DNA of 64,000 bases from Microvirga sp. KLBC 81 (GTDB taxonomy: Bacteria > Pseudomonadota > Alphaproteobacteria > Rhizobiales > Beijerinckiaceae), in NCBI RefSeq assembly GCF_003075415.1, contig NZ_QDAH01000004.1, forward strand, positions 62,001 to 126,000. Reading direction: 5' to 3'. Numbering within the stretch: the first letter of the stretch is position 1; the number at the start of each line of letters is the position of its first letter. The translations under genes and the position numbers were made by a program. Of this stretch, positions 16,731 to 29,379 are shown one piece after another. Under the pieces are notes generated by a model that saw nothing but the letters and a program-made list of their open reading frames with translations, was not told where the DNA came from and ran no database searches.

Positions 16731-17945
16731 ATGTTTGATAAGGTTTCCACTTCCTTCCGCAAGCGTAGCGCGAAATGGCTCGGTGCCGCGGCCGTTGCTG
16801 CCCTGATTGCAGGCGGTGCCGTTGAGACCGGCCTCGTTGTTCCCAATCCCGCCCATGCCGAGCTGCGTTCCATGTCGCAGCCGATCCAAAACGTACCGTC
16901 CTTCGCCGACGTGATCGAGCGCGTGAAGCCCGCCGTCGTCGCCGTGAAGGTCAAGGTCCAGAACGTGGCCGACCGGGACGATGACGAGGATGGGCCGCAA
17001 TTCTCGCCGCCGGACTTGCCGCCCGGCCATCCGATGGAGCGCTTTTTCCGTCAGTTCCGCGATCAGTTCCCCGGCGAGCGTGGCGGCCGTGGCCCCCGCC
17101 AGGAGCGTCCCCGCCAGTTCGGCCAATCCCTCGGCTCCGGCTTCTTCATCTCGGCTGACGGCTATGTCGTCACCAACAACCACGTGGTCGACAGCGCTTC
17201 CGAGGTGCAGGTGACCATGGATGACGGCAAGACGCTCGATGCCAAGGTCATTGGAACCGACCCCAAGACTGACCTCGCCTTGCTGAAGGTCGAGGGCAAT
17301 GACTTCCCCTATGTGCGCCTCGCCGGCCAGAAGGCCCGCATCGGCGATTGGGTGGTCGCCATCGGCAATCCGTTCGGCCTCGGCGGCACGGTGACGGCGG
17401 GCATCGTCTCGGCCCAGCACCGCGATATCGGCGCCGGTCCCTATGACGACTTCATCCAGATCGACGCCTCGGTGAACAAGGGCAACTCGGGCGGCCCGAC
17501 CTTCAACCTCTCGGGTGAGGTCGTGGGCGTGAACACGGCGATCTTCTCGCCGTCCGGCGGCAATGTCGGTATCGCCTTCGCGATCCCCGCGAACACGGTC
17601 GACCAGGTCGTGACGGCGCTCAAGGAGAAGGGTTCGGTGACCCGCGGCTTCATCGGCGTTCAGATGCAGCCGGTAACCAAGGAAATCGCGGAAGCGATCG
17701 GCCTCAAGGAGCCGAAGGGCGCTCTCGTGGCCGAGGCGATCAAGGACGGTCCTGCCGCGAAGGCTGGTGTCCGCACGGGCGATACCATCATCGCCGTTGA
17801 CGGTCAGCCGATCAACGAGGCGAAGGACCTCTCCCGCAAAGTCGCCCAGGTCGCGCCCGGTAAGACCCTGTCTCTCACCCTCTGGCGTGAGGGTAAGGAA
17901 CGGACGGTGACCCTGGAGGTCGGCAGCCAGCCGAAGGGCGTCTGA
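16731..17945 (+). CDS. degP: HtrA/DegP-type serine protease with one PDZ domain
   Basis: 404 residues, signal peptide with cut after PAHA near 42. Trypsin-like S1C domain with triad H151 (NNHVVD), D181 (KTDLALL) and S253 (NKGNSGGP). One PDZ domain follows (about 295-395: RGFIGVQMQPVT, GAKAGVRTGDTI-like, QPINEAKDLS). Rhizobial DegP usually has two PDZ domains and about 500 residues; here translation stops after the first, and no second PDZ is visible downstream. Role: periplasmic quality control. The next two genes are a two-component pair, the rhizobial degP1 arrangement. The 107-base gap after ccmH may hold its promoter. Confidence 0.9.
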   Translation: MFDKVSTSFRKRSAKWLGAAAVAALIAGGAVETGLVVPNPAHAELRSMSQPIQNVPSFADVIERVKPAVVAVKVKVQNVADRDDDEDGPQFSPPDLPPGHPMERFFRQFRDQFPGERGGRGPRQERPRQFGQSLGSGFFISADGYVVTNNHVVDSASEVQVTMDDGKTLDAKVIGTDPKTDLALLKVEGNDFPYVRLAGQKARIGDWVVAIGNPFGLGGTVTAGIVSAQHRDIGAGPYDDFIQIDASVNKGNSGGPTFNLSGEVVGVNTAIFSPSGGNVGIAFAIPANTVDQVVTALKEKGSVTRGFIGVQMQPVTKEIAEAIGLKEPKGALVAEAIKDGPAAKAGVRTGDTIIAVDGQPINEAKDLSRKVAQVAPGKTLSLTLWREGKERTVTLEVGSQPKGV

Positions 17946-18015
17946 TCCTTCGGCAATGAGTAAGGCACCAGGACCTTTAGTGTTGATTGCCCCCGACACC
18001 TGGTGTCTTCTGCCC

Positions 18016-18056
18016 GCGGCAGGTTGGCCTTCTCCCCTCCAGGGCCGGCCTGCCGC
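18016..18056 (+). promoter_or_regulatory. Strong hairpin between degP and the response regulator
   Basis: GCGGCAGG at 18016-18023 pairs with CCTGCCGC at 18049-18056, extended inward by TTGGCC/GGCCGG with two G-U pairs, giving a 14-base-pair stem and 13-base loop. No T run follows, so it is not a standard intrinsic terminator. It ends 28 bases before the response-regulator start. It may limit readthrough from degP or shape the leader of the regulator mRNA. Confidence 0.5.
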
Positions 18057-18084
18057 TGGGCTCACATTGCGTTACAGATAGGCC

Positions 18085-18786
18085 ATGCGGATTCTCATCA
18101 TCGAGGACGACAAAGAGGCGGCCTCCTACCTCGTGAAGGCATTCCGGGAATCGGGCCACGTGGCGGACCATGCCGCCGATGGACTCGACGGCTATGCCAT
18201 GGCCGAGGCGGGGGATTACGACGTGCTCGTGGTCGACCGCATGCTGCCGAAACTCGACGGCCTCTCCCTTATCCGCTCCTTACGCGAGCAGAAGGTCGAG
18301 ACACCGGTTCTCATTCTCTCCGCCCTTGGTCAGGTCGACGACCGCGTGAAGGGCCTGCGGGCCGGCGGCGACGATTATCTCCCCAAACCCTATGCCTTTT
18401 CAGAGCTTCTCGCCCGCGTCGAAGTTCTTGCTCGCCGCAGAGCATCCGCGCCGAGCTCTGAGCCGACCGTCTATCGCATCGCCGATCTCGAACTCGACCG
18501 CCTGTCCCACCGTGTCACGCGATCCGGTCAGGAGATCATGCTGCAGCCGCGCGAGTTCAGGCTACTCGAATACCTGATGAAGAACGCCAACCAGGTGGTC
18601 ACGCGCACCATGCTGCTCGAGCATGTGTGGGATTATCACTTCGATCCGCAGACCAACGTGATCGACGTTCACGTATCACGCCTGCGCTCCAAGATCGACA
18701 AGGGCTTCGACAAGCCGCTCATCCATACCATCCGAGGCGCAGGCTACATGGTCCGTGTAGGCTCGGCGGAGGAGGGTGAGGAATGA
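18085..18786 (+). CDS. OmpR-family response regulator (degP-linked)
   Basis: 233 residues. Receiver domain with D8-D9, D51 phosphoacceptor (VVDRMLPKLDGL) and KPYAFSELLARV; note GGDDYLPKP where GADDYVTKP is usual. Winged-helix domain about 130-225 with LQPREFRLLEYLMKNANQVVTR and NVIDVHVSRLRSKID. Closest remembered match is the regulator downstream of degP1 in Sinorhizobium, related to copper/envelope-stress regulators (CusR/CpxR type). Likely controls degP or envelope genes; that is inference from adjacency. Confidence 0.88.
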   Translation: MRILIIEDDKEAASYLVKAFRESGHVADHAADGLDGYAMAEAGDYDVLVVDRMLPKLDGLSLIRSLREQKVETPVLILSALGQVDDRVKGLRAGGDDYLPKPYAFSELLARVEVLARRRASAPSSEPTVYRIADLELDRLSHRVTRSGQEIMLQPREFRLLEYLMKNANQVVTRTMLLEHVWDYHFDPQTNVIDVHVSRLRSKIDKGFDKPLIHTIRGAGYMVRVGSAEEGEE

Positions 18787-18796
18787 GTGTGTTCTC

Positions 18797-20218
18797 ATGA
18801 CGGCCTTCGGCAAGCTCTTCCGGACCACCGCGTTCAAGCTGTCCTTCGCTTATCTTCTCATCTTCACGCTCTTTGCCTTCGTGACGCTCGGCTATGTGGC
18901 CTGGAGTGCGCAGAGATTGCTGACCGATCAGTTCGTCGCTGCCATCGAAGCAGAGATCAACGGTTTGTCAGAGCAGTACAGGATCGGCGGCCTTCGTCGT
19001 CTTGTGAACTCGGTTGATCGGCGCTCTCGCGCACCTGGCGCTTCTCTTTATCTCGTCACCACCAGTGTCGGTGAGCGGATCGCCGGCAATGTCGGAGCCC
19101 TGCCTCCCGGTGTGATCGACCGCGTCGGGCAGTTCGAGACACTCTACAATCGCACGGACGAGACGGATACGAAGCCGAACGTCGCTCTTGTTCGCGTCTA
19201 TCTCCTGCCTGGTGATTTCCGCCTGCTGGTCGGCCGCGACATCGAAGAGCGCATTCGCCTGCGCGACATCATCCACCGCGCTTTTGGTTACTCCTTGTTG
19301 TTCATCGGCGTCCTGGGCTGCCTGGGCAGCTGGTTCATCGCACGGCGCGTTCTCAAGCGCGTCGACGATATGACGGATATTACGCGCGATATCATGGCGG
19401 GCGATCTCGATGGACGCTTGAAGGTTGCCGGAACGGGAGATGAACTCGACCGTCTCGCTCAGAACCTCAACGATATGCTCGACCGCATCGGCGAGCTGAT
19501 GCGCGGCATGCGCGAGGTGTCCGACAACATCGCCCATGACCTGAAGACGCCCTTGACGCGCCTGCGGAACAAGGCTGATGAAGCGCTGCGGACGGCCAAG
19601 ACGCCCGACGAGCTGAAAGCAGCGCTCGAAGCCACGATCGAGGAGAGCGACAATCTCATTCGCATCTTCAATGCGCTTCTCATGATCGCCCGGCTTGAGG
19701 CCGGCAATGCCCGTGAGGCTTTGTCTGACTTCGATGCCGCGGAAGCCGTCCGGGATGTGGCGGAGCTTTACGAGGCCTTGGCCGATGAAGCCGGTGTTTC
19801 GCTCGACGTTTCCATTGAGAATGAGTTGCCGATCCACGGCAGTCGCGAATTGCTGGGCCAAGCCATGGCCAACCTCCTCGACAATGCCCTGAAATACGGC
19901 GCAGCTCCTGATGGGAGTCCACAGACGATTTTCGTGTCGGCCCAGCGTATCGGCCAGGAGGTGAGGATTGTCGTGGCAGACCATGGCCCCGGCATCCCGG
20001 AAGAGGAGCGCAACCATGTGCTGGAGCGCTTCGTGCGACTGGAAACGGCGCGCTCGCGTCCGGGCTTCGGGCTGGGCTTGAGCCTTGCTGCTGCCGTGGC
20101 CCGGCTCCATGGGGGAAGCCTTGTGCTGGAAGACAATGCACCTGGCCTGCGGGTCGTGTTGGTCCTGCCGTTGAAGGACGTTCCGGTTCAGCAGACCGCT
20201 CTCCCGTCTGCGGCCTGA
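18797..20218 (+). CDS. Sensor histidine kinase, partner of the upstream regulator
   Basis: 473 residues from ATG at 18797; an in-frame GTG at 18776 overlapping the regulator gene is the alternative. Membrane segments near 14-36 and 160-182 flank a 120-residue periplasmic part; HAMP follows (about 183-235). HisKA with H247 in NIAHDLKTPLTRLRNKAD, ATPase motifs NLLDNALKYG, DHGPGIP and GFGLGLSL. Translation is probably coupled to the regulator. Belongs to the heavy-metal/envelope-stress-like HAMP kinases; ligand unknown. Confidence 0.88.
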   Translation: MTAFGKLFRTTAFKLSFAYLLIFTLFAFVTLGYVAWSAQRLLTDQFVAAIEAEINGLSEQYRIGGLRRLVNSVDRRSRAPGASLYLVTTSVGERIAGNVGALPPGVIDRVGQFETLYNRTDETDTKPNVALVRVYLLPGDFRLLVGRDIEERIRLRDIIHRAFGYSLLFIGVLGCLGSWFIARRVLKRVDDMTDITRDIMAGDLDGRLKVAGTGDELDRLAQNLNDMLDRIGELMRGMREVSDNIAHDLKTPLTRLRNKADEALRTAKTPDELKAALEATIEESDNLIRIFNALLMIARLEAGNAREALSDFDAAEAVRDVAELYEALADEAGVSLDVSIENELPIHGSRELLGQAMANLLDNALKYGAAPDGSPQTIFVSAQRIGQEVRIVVADHGPGIPEEERNHVLERFVRLETARSRPGFGLGLSLAAAVARLHGGSLVLEDNAPGLRVVLVLPLKDVPVQQTALPSAA

Positions 20219-20309
20219 GCCAGAAGTCGAAGCAGGTAAGGGCAGATTTCGGTTGCCTCTTGCTCCATGGCATGAACACTCACCCCATCTAGACCATGGG
20301 TGATTAGCC

Positions 20310-23261
20310 GTGCCGAACCAGAACCGCTCTCTCATCAGCCGCCTGACGCAAGCTCCACCCGTTTCCGACCTCAAGAAGGCAAAGGCCCAGCTGACTGAGT
20401 TCATCGGGCGCGTCCGCGAGGAGCCCGAGGCTGCCGCGCTTCTGCCGCATCTTGAGGAGGGGCTGTTCCGCGATCTCCTTCTGGCGCTTGCCGATTACTC
20501 TCCCTTCCTCTGGCAGCTCGTGGCGAATGATCCCGTGCGTATGGCACGGCTTGCCCTGGAGGAGACGGAGGTGGTCCATCCCTCCATTATTTATGATCAG
20601 GCCAACCTGTTCCGCCGCGTGCGCTCGGGCGAGATGACCCGCGACGATGCGGTGAGCGCTTTCCGCCGTAACCGGAACTCCCATGCCCTTCTCGTGGCCT
20701 TGGCCGATATCGGCGGGCTTTGGAGTACGGAGCAAATCACGCAAGCCCTGTCCGATTTCGCGGATGCTTCCGTCGCCGGCGGCCTGAATCTGATCCTTGC
20801 CGAAACAGCCGATCTTGGCCGCATCACACTCCCCGATCCTGATACGCCAGGCGACGGATCGGGCGTTACAGTGCTGGCACTCGGCAAGCACGGGGCAGGT
20901 GAGCTCAACTACTCCAGCGACATCGACCTCGTCATCTTCTTCGATCCCGAAACGCCGGCGCTTAAAGAAGGCGCCGAGGCCACCACCATCTATACCCGCA
21001 TCGCTCAACAGCTTTCCCGCCTGCTGCAGGAGCGGACGCCTGACGGTTATGTCCATCGCGTCGATTATCGCCTGCGTCCCGATCCTGGTTCGACGCCCAC
21101 GGCCATGTCGCTGTCGTCGGCCTATGTCTATTACGAGACGCTCGGTCAGAACTGGGAGCGCGCGGCCTTCATCAAGGCGCGCCCGGTCGCGGGCGACCTG
21201 GCACTTGGCGAGAATTTCCTCAAAGAGCTGCGTCCCTTCATCTGGCGCAAATATTTCGACTTCGCCTCCATCGCCGATGTGCATGCCATGAAGCGGCAGA
21301 TCCATGCAGTGCGCGGGCACGATGAGATCGCGGTGGCCGGTCACGACATCAAACTCGGACGTGGCGGCATTCGCGAGATCGAGTTTTTCGTTCAGACACA
21401 GCAACTCGTCTTCGGCGGCAGGCGTCCCGCTCTTCGAGGACGGCGCACCCTCGACATGCTTGTCGAGCTGCACAACGAAGGTTGGATCACGGCGCAGGCC
21501 CGCGATGAACTCTCCCATGCCTATCGCTTCCTGCGTACCATCGAGCATCGGCTGCAGATGGTCGCGGACGAGCAGACCCAGCGCTTGCCCTCGGACGAGG
21601 AGGACCTCAAGCGCTTTGCGAAATTCTGCGGCTATCCCAATCTCAAGGCCTTCTCAAAAGCCCTGACGGATCAGGCTAAGATCGTACAGGGCCATTATGC
21701 GCTGCTCTTCGAGGAGGGACCGGAACTCGCCTCCGAAGTGGGAAGCCTCGTCTTCACCGGTACGACTGACGATCCCGAGACGCTCGCCACGCTTCAGCGC
21801 ATGGGCTTCCGTGAGCCCGAGAAAGCAGCCGAGACCGTGCGTGGCTGGCATTTCGGCCGGCGTGCAGCCATCACGAGCCAGCGCGCCCGCGAGGTGTTGA
21901 CGGAACTCACACCCGCTCTGCTCTCAGCTCTCGGCGGCACAGCCGATCCCGATGGCGCTCTGGCCGCGCTCGACAGCGCCTTCGGCCGCATGCCGGCTGC
22001 CGTAGAACTCCTCACTATCCTCCAATCCCACGACAAACTGCGCCTGCGCTTCGCGGACTTGCTCGGAACGGCTCCGCGCCTTGCCAATACCGTGGCGCAA
22101 TCTCCCCACGTTCTCGACGTGCTGATCGACCCGGCCTTCAACGTTCCGCTTGTCGATGAAGCGGCCATCGAACAGCAGGTAAGGCAGACCATCGGCAATC
22201 CCGAAAGCTATGAGGACTTTCTCGACCGTGCCCGCGATGCGGCACGGCAGATGCGATTCATCACCGGCGCGCGCCTTCTCTCCGACATCATCTCCCCGGC
22301 ACAGGCAGGTGAGGCCTATGCGGCCATTGCAACAGCCATCGTCCGCGTTTCGTTCGAGCGCGTGCGCCAGGAGTTCGAGGCCGAACATGGTACAGTGCCG
22401 GGCGCGGAAATCGTCATCCTCGGGCTGGGACGCCTCGGCACGAAGGAACTCACGGCAGGCTCGGACCTCGACCTCGTGGTCATCTACGATTTTGACGAGG
22501 AGCGGCGCGAAAGCACAGGGGCTCGCTCGCTCGACGTGGTGGTCTACTTCACGCGCCTGACCCAGCGTCTCGTGGCGGCGCTCACCGTTCCCACGCGGCG
22601 AGGGCTCCTCTACGAAGTCGACCTGCGCCTCCGCCCTCAAGGAGGAAAGGGGCCCGTCGCCTCTCAGTTCAAAGGCTTCGTCGCTTATCAGCAGGGCGAG
22701 GCTGATCTATGGGAACACATGGCTCTCACGCGGACCCGGGTGCTGACGGGCGATAGCGAGTTTGCACGACGGGTCGAGGCCGCGATCCATGAAATCGTTG
22801 CGGCGAAACGTGACCCTTTGCATGTCTGCAAGGAAGTGCGCGACATGCGCGCCCTCATCGCGCAGGAAAAGGGCGATGATAACCCCTGGGATCTCAAGCT
22901 CGCCAGGGGTGGCCTGACCGATCTCGACTTCATCGCCCAGGCCCTGGTTCTGGCCCATGCGGCGGAGCATCGGAGCCTCAGCGGTCTCCGGCCGGAAGCA
23001 GTGTTTCAGGAGGCCTGTAAGGCTGGCCTTCTGTCAGAGGACGATGCCAGGGCACTCGTCGAAGCTCACCGTCAATTCAGCCTTATTTTCCAGTGGCAGC
23101 GCCTCACCATCGAGGGCTCCTTCGATCCTGCGAAAACTCCTCCTGCCATCCTCAAGCGCCTCGCCACGGTCGCGGGCCTGCCGGATGCCAACGTTCTGCT
23201 GACGCACATGAACGAGATGCGGCAGCAGGTGAGGGCCGTGTTCGAGCGCATTCTGCATTGA
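20310..23261 (+). CDS. glnE: Bifunctional glutamine synthetase adenylyltransferase/deadenylylase
   Basis: 983 residues, GTG start. Two tandem GlnE nucleotidyltransferase units: the N-terminal deadenylylase with LGKHGAGELNYSSDIDLV (about residues 190-210) and the C-terminal adenylylase with LGRLGTKELTAGSDLDLV (about 705-722), each followed by a helical GlnD/PII-uridylyl-like domain. GlnE covalently switches glutamine synthetase in response to PII. Full length for the family. Neighbours (kinase pair upstream, pleC downstream on the other strand) match rhizobial order. Confidence 0.96.
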   Translation: MPNQNRSLISRLTQAPPVSDLKKAKAQLTEFIGRVREEPEAAALLPHLEEGLFRDLLLALADYSPFLWQLVANDPVRMARLALEETEVVHPSIIYDQANLFRRVRSGEMTRDDAVSAFRRNRNSHALLVALADIGGLWSTEQITQALSDFADASVAGGLNLILAETADLGRITLPDPDTPGDGSGVTVLALGKHGAGELNYSSDIDLVIFFDPETPALKEGAEATTIYTRIAQQLSRLLQERTPDGYVHRVDYRLRPDPGSTPTAMSLSSAYVYYETLGQNWERAAFIKARPVAGDLALGENFLKELRPFIWRKYFDFASIADVHAMKRQIHAVRGHDEIAVAGHDIKLGRGGIREIEFFVQTQQLVFGGRRPALRGRRTLDMLVELHNEGWITAQARDELSHAYRFLRTIEHRLQMVADEQTQRLPSDEEDLKRFAKFCGYPNLKAFSKALTDQAKIVQGHYALLFEEGPELASEVGSLVFTGTTDDPETLATLQRMGFREPEKAAETVRGWHFGRRAAITSQRAREVLTELTPALLSALGGTADPDGALAALDSAFGRMPAAVELLTILQSHDKLRLRFADLLGTAPRLANTVAQSPHVLDVLIDPAFNVPLVDEAAIEQQVRQTIGNPESYEDFLDRARDAARQMRFITGARLLSDIISPAQAGEAYAAIATAIVRVSFERVRQEFEAEHGTVPGAEIVILGLGRLGTKELTAGSDLDLVVIYDFDEERRESTGARSLDVVVYFTRLTQRLVAALTVPTRRGLLYEVDLRLRPQGGKGPVASQFKGFVAYQQGEADLWEHMALTRTRVLTGDSEFARRVEAAIHEIVAAKRDPLHVCKEVRDMRALIAQEKGDDNPWDLKLARGGLTDLDFIAQALVLAHAAEHRSLSGLRPEAVFQEACKAGLLSEDDARALVEAHRQFSLIFQWQRLTIEGSFDPAKTPPAILKRLATVAGLPDANVLLTHMNEMRQQVRAVFERILH

Positions 23262-23446
23262 CATGAGCCATGATGGAATGCGCCGTTGGTGGATCGCCTA
23301 GAGCCTTATCGATGGGCTTGGTCGCGAAAGTTCTCAAAGTCTTAGGGCTGCGAGACCTCTCCTATACGATCCGGCCACAGGGCGCCGAAAAACTGACGCA
23401 GAAGTGGAGTCTTAAATCCACCTTTCTCGATGCGCACAATGGACCT

Positions 23447-25774
<2,328 letters not shown>

Positions 25775-25973
25775 GCGATGCTCCCTTCGGAACCGTTACT
25801 GTCCTCATTCGGAGGACGTGCCGCATCTCTCCGAATCACTAACAATAGAATCACGGGCAGGTGATTTGTCTAGCTATGCATACGATTAGGTTAATAAAAA
25901 ATTCTTACCCTTGGCTTGGCCTGGGGATAAATTTGGATAAGTCGCGGCGACACTTGTCACCGCGATCCTAATC

Positions 25974-28631
25974 TTAACTGGCTGCGCTTTCTTCAAGCGA
26001 CCGATTCACGATGTCTCCTACATCGCGGGAAAGATTCGGCTTTTGCGCGATGGATTGCAGTGCGCGTCGTGCGTGAGACCGGCGTGTCGATTCCATCATC
26101 GTCCACGTGCTGAAGGCGGTGAGCAGACGTGAGGCGAGTTGCGGGTTCAACTCGTCGGCACGCAACACGATCGATGCGAGGAGCGCATAACCTGCTCCGT
26201 CCTTTCGGTTGAACTGAACCTGATTGAGCATTGCGAAGCTCCCGATCAAGGAGCGGACGCGGTTCGGGTTGTTGATGGAGAAGGCGGGGTGCTCCATCAG
26301 GCGCTTCACACGGTCGAGCGTCGTGTCTTCTGGAATTGCGGCCTGCAGAGTGAACCACTTGTCGAGAACGAGAGGTTCGTTGCGGTAACGCTGCTCGAAG
26401 CTTGCAATGGCATTCTCACGCACCATGCCCGGGATCGTCATGAGTACGCCCAAGGAGGCTAGACGGTCCGTCATGTTACTGGCTGTCTCAAACTGCTCGC
26501 TCGCGAGCTTCTCTCCCGCTTCCTGATCCGCAGCCGTCAGGAGATCGAGGGCAGCATTGCGCAGAGCCCGTCGACCGGCGCTGGCCGCGTCTGGGCTGTA
26601 GGCTTCAGTCTCGGCGAGGGAACGGTAGAAATCCATCAGGTGCTCGAAGCAGGCGCGGCCGATGTGCCGGCGCATTTCCTTGCGGGCACGATGGATCGCA
26701 TCGGGATCCACATCCTTGCCAATCTCCTGAGCGATATCGGCCTCGCTCGGCAGCGTCAGAACGAGTGCGGCGAAGGCAGGATCGCTCAAGGCGTCCGTAT
26801 CCATGAAGGAGCGGAAGGCGGATGCGAGGGAGTTCATCTCCTCATCACGCACCGCGACACTGGTCGAGAGAGATACGAGCGTGCGCATCGCAACCGTCTG
26901 CGCCGCCTGCCAGCGATTGAAGGAATCCGTGTCGTGCCGGAGCAGCACGAGAAGCTCTTCGCTCGAGAGGTCGAGAGACACCTTCACCGGTGCCGAGAAA
27001 CCGCGGAAGACGGACGGAACAGGGCGGGAGCTCACGCCCGTGAAGGTGATGCTGTCCTCAGCCTTATCCAGAATGAATACACCACGCGCGTTCACACGCT
27101 CGCAATCGGCGTCCATCGGCTGTCCGTTCTGGCTCACGAGCCCCAACGCGACGGGGATCACCATCGGCTCCTTGGTGGGCTGTCCGGGCGTCGGAGGAGT
27201 CTGCTGCTTGAAATCGAGGCGATAGGTCTTCGCCGTCTCGTCGTAATGTCCATGCACGCTCACGCGCGGCGTGCCGGACTGTGCGTACCAGCGCGAGAAG
27301 TGGGAGAGGTCTCGGCCCGTCACATCCGCGAAGGCCTTCAGGAAATCCTCGACCGTCGCAGCGGTGCCGTCGCAGCGCTCAAAGTAGAGATCCATCCCAC
27401 GCCGGAAATCCTCATCGCCAATGACGGTCTTGAGCATGCGCACAATCTCGGCGCCCTTCTCGTAAACGGTGGCGGTGTAGAAATTGTTGATCTCCCGATA
27501 CTGAGTTGGGCGAACCGGATGGGCGAGGGGGCTCGAGTCCTCCAGGAACTGCCGCGCCCTCAAGGTTTTCACCTCCGCGATGCGATGCACCGGGCGCGAA
27601 CGCTCGTCGGATGAGAACTCCTGGTCTCGGAAGACCGTCAGGCCCTCCTTCAAGCAGAGCTGGAACCAGTCGCGGCAGGTCACGCGGTTGCCAGACCAGT
27701 TGTGGAAATACTCGTGCGCGATGATCGCTTCGATGTTCGCGTAGTCCGTGTCCGTCGCGGTCTCAGGAGAAGCGAGCACGTATTTGTCATTGAAAATGTT
27801 GAGGCCCTTGTTCTCCATCGCGCCCATATTGAAGTCGGACACGGCGACGATGTTGAACACGTCGAGATCGTATTCGCGGCCAAAGACTTTCTCGTCCCAG
27901 ATCATGGAACGTCCGAGCGCATCGAGCGCATAATCGGCACGATGCTCCTTGCCGGGCTCTACATAAACAGCGATCTCCACTTGACGTCCGGTCATGGTCG
28001 TGAAGGGCTTTGCAACACGGCCCAGGCGTCCGCCGACGAGTGCGAAGAGATAGGACGGCTTCGGGAAAGGGTCGTGCCAGACCGCATAGTGCCGTCCGGT
28101 GCCTTCGATGGCACCGCTCTCGACCAGGTTGCCGTTGCCGAGCAGTACCGGAGCCTCCTCCCGCTCAGCTTCGATGCGCGTGGTATAGACGGCGAGTACA
28201 TCGGGACGGTCGAGAAAATAGGTAATGCGCCTGAAGCCTTCCGCCTCGCATTGGGTGCAGTAATTGCCGCCCGAGCGGTAAAGGCCCATCAGCTTGGTGT
28301 TCGCTGTTGGATTGATCTCGGTCTCGATGGTGAGCCTGAAGGGCTGCTGCGGCGGCTGGGAAATCACGAGGGATTGGGGCGAGGCCTCGAACTCTCCGGC
28401 CTCCAGCACGCGCTCATCAAGGGCGACTGTCTTCAGATTCAGCTCGTCGCCATCGAGCACCAGTGGGACATCCGAACGCCCGGCTGGGTTGGGCCGCAGG
28501 GAGAGCGTCGCCGTCACCCTCGTCGCCGTGGGATGGAGCCGGACGTCCAGCTCGACACGGTCGATCAGGAAATCGCTCGGCCGATAATCCTCAAGACGGA
28601 CAAGCTCGACGATATCGGTGCGCATCGGCAT
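25974..28631 (-). CDS. pepN: Aminopeptidase N (M1 zinc metallopeptidase)
   Basis: 885 residues, start ATG at 28631 with AGAAGAGAG directly upstream; a second ATG two codons in is possible. Gluzincin core: GAMENKGLN (substrate N-terminus binding) and HEYFHNWSGNR with zinc ligands H306 and H310 and catalytic E307, third ligand Glu 19 residues on in KEGLTVFRDQE. C-terminal DUF3458 domains follow, as in E. coli PepN. Cytosolic, no signal peptide; releases N-terminal residues from peptides. Same strand as pleC but separated by a 200-base AT-rich gap. Confidence 0.96.
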   Translation of the reverse strand: MPMRTDIVELVRLEDYRPSDFLIDRVELDVRLHPTATRVTATLSLRPNPAGRSDVPLVLDGDELNLKTVALDERVLEAGEFEASPQSLVISQPPQQPFRLTIETEINPTANTKLMGLYRSGGNYCTQCEAEGFRRITYFLDRPDVLAVYTTRIEAEREEAPVLLGNGNLVESGAIEGTGRHYAVWHDPFPKPSYLFALVGGRLGRVAKPFTTMTGRQVEIAVYVEPGKEHRADYALDALGRSMIWDEKVFGREYDLDVFNIVAVSDFNMGAMENKGLNIFNDKYVLASPETATDTDYANIEAIIAHEYFHNWSGNRVTCRDWFQLCLKEGLTVFRDQEFSSDERSRPVHRIAEVKTLRARQFLEDSSPLAHPVRPTQYREINNFYTATVYEKGAEIVRMLKTVIGDEDFRRGMDLYFERCDGTAATVEDFLKAFADVTGRDLSHFSRWYAQSGTPRVSVHGHYDETAKTYRLDFKQQTPPTPGQPTKEPMVIPVALGLVSQNGQPMDADCERVNARGVFILDKAEDSITFTGVSSRPVPSVFRGFSAPVKVSLDLSSEELLVLLRHDTDSFNRWQAAQTVAMRTLVSLSTSVAVRDEEMNSLASAFRSFMDTDALSDPAFAALVLTLPSEADIAQEIGKDVDPDAIHRARKEMRRHIGRACFEHLMDFYRSLAETEAYSPDAASAGRRALRNAALDLLTAADQEAGEKLASEQFETASNMTDRLASLGVLMTIPGMVRENAIASFEQRYRNEPLVLDKWFTLQAAIPEDTTLDRVKRLMEHPAFSINNPNRVRSLIGSFAMLNQVQFNRKDGAGYALLASIVLRADELNPQLASRLLTAFSTWTMMESTRRSHARRALQSIAQKPNLSRDVGDIVNRSLEESAAS

Positions 28632-28826
28632 CTCTCTTCTGAAACGTGATTGCGTTATAGCCTAGGGGTTCTGCGGCAGGTGGCAAGATTGTCTGAATTG
28701 ACTAGCGATAAAAGTCACGCCCACTTGGACAATTCCAAGGCTTTTTCCGGGGGTATAAAGCATGAGGCTTGATCTCTTCGCCAAATGCGCCATCACGGTA
28801 AACCAAACGCATAGGAGAGATGGTCT

Positions 28827-29267
28827 ATGGAATACCTCCACACGATGGTCCGGGTCTCGAACCTGGAGCAATCCCTCGATTTCTTTTGCAACAAGTTCGG
28901 CCTCGTCGAAGTCCGCCGGACGGAGAACGAGAAGGGCCGTTTCACCCTTGTCTTCCTGGCGGCTCCCGGGGATGTGGAGAAGGCCAAGGACACCAAGGCC
29001 CCGCTTCTGGAACTCACCTACAACTGGGACGAGCACGAATATTCGGGCGGCCGGAATTTCGGCCATCTCGCCTACCGGGTCGATGATATCTACGAGACCT
29101 GCCGGAAGTTGATGGATGCCGGCATCACCATCAACCGTCCGCCCCGCGACGGCTACATGGCCTTCATCAAGACTCCCGACAATATCTCCATCGAATTGCT
29201 GCAGCGCGGCGAACCCAAGCCTGTGCAGGAGCCCTGGGCTTCCATGCCGAATACGGGGACCTGGTAA
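28827..29267 (+). CDS. gloA: Lactoylglutathione lyase (glyoxalase I)
   Basis: 146 residues. Begins [13 protein letters not shown], with H5 the first metal ligand; the others fall in LELTYNW (Glu), GHLAYRVDD (His) and SIELLQR (Glu), matching the Ni/Co-type GloA of E. coli in spacing. Converts the methylglyoxal-glutathione hemithioacetal to S-lactoylglutathione. The C-terminal extension ([11 protein letters not shown]) is common in Rhizobiales. Monocistronic: 195 bases divide it from divergent pepN. Confidence 0.95.
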   Translation: MEYLHTMVRVSNLEQSLDFFCNKFGLVEVRRTENEKGRFTLVFLAAPGDVEKAKDTKAPLLELTYNWDEHEYSGGRNFGHLAYRVDDIYETCRKLMDAGITINRPPRDGYMAFIKTPDNISIELLQRGEPKPVQEPWASMPNTGTW

Positions 29268-29379
29268 GCTCAAGGCCTCGCGGAAAGCCTGAGAAGAGCC
29301 CGCTTGGCGAAAAGGCCTTGCTCCGTCATTCTTCCCGGCCCACCATAAGAGGCCGGGAATAACCCGGCGGAGGAATATC

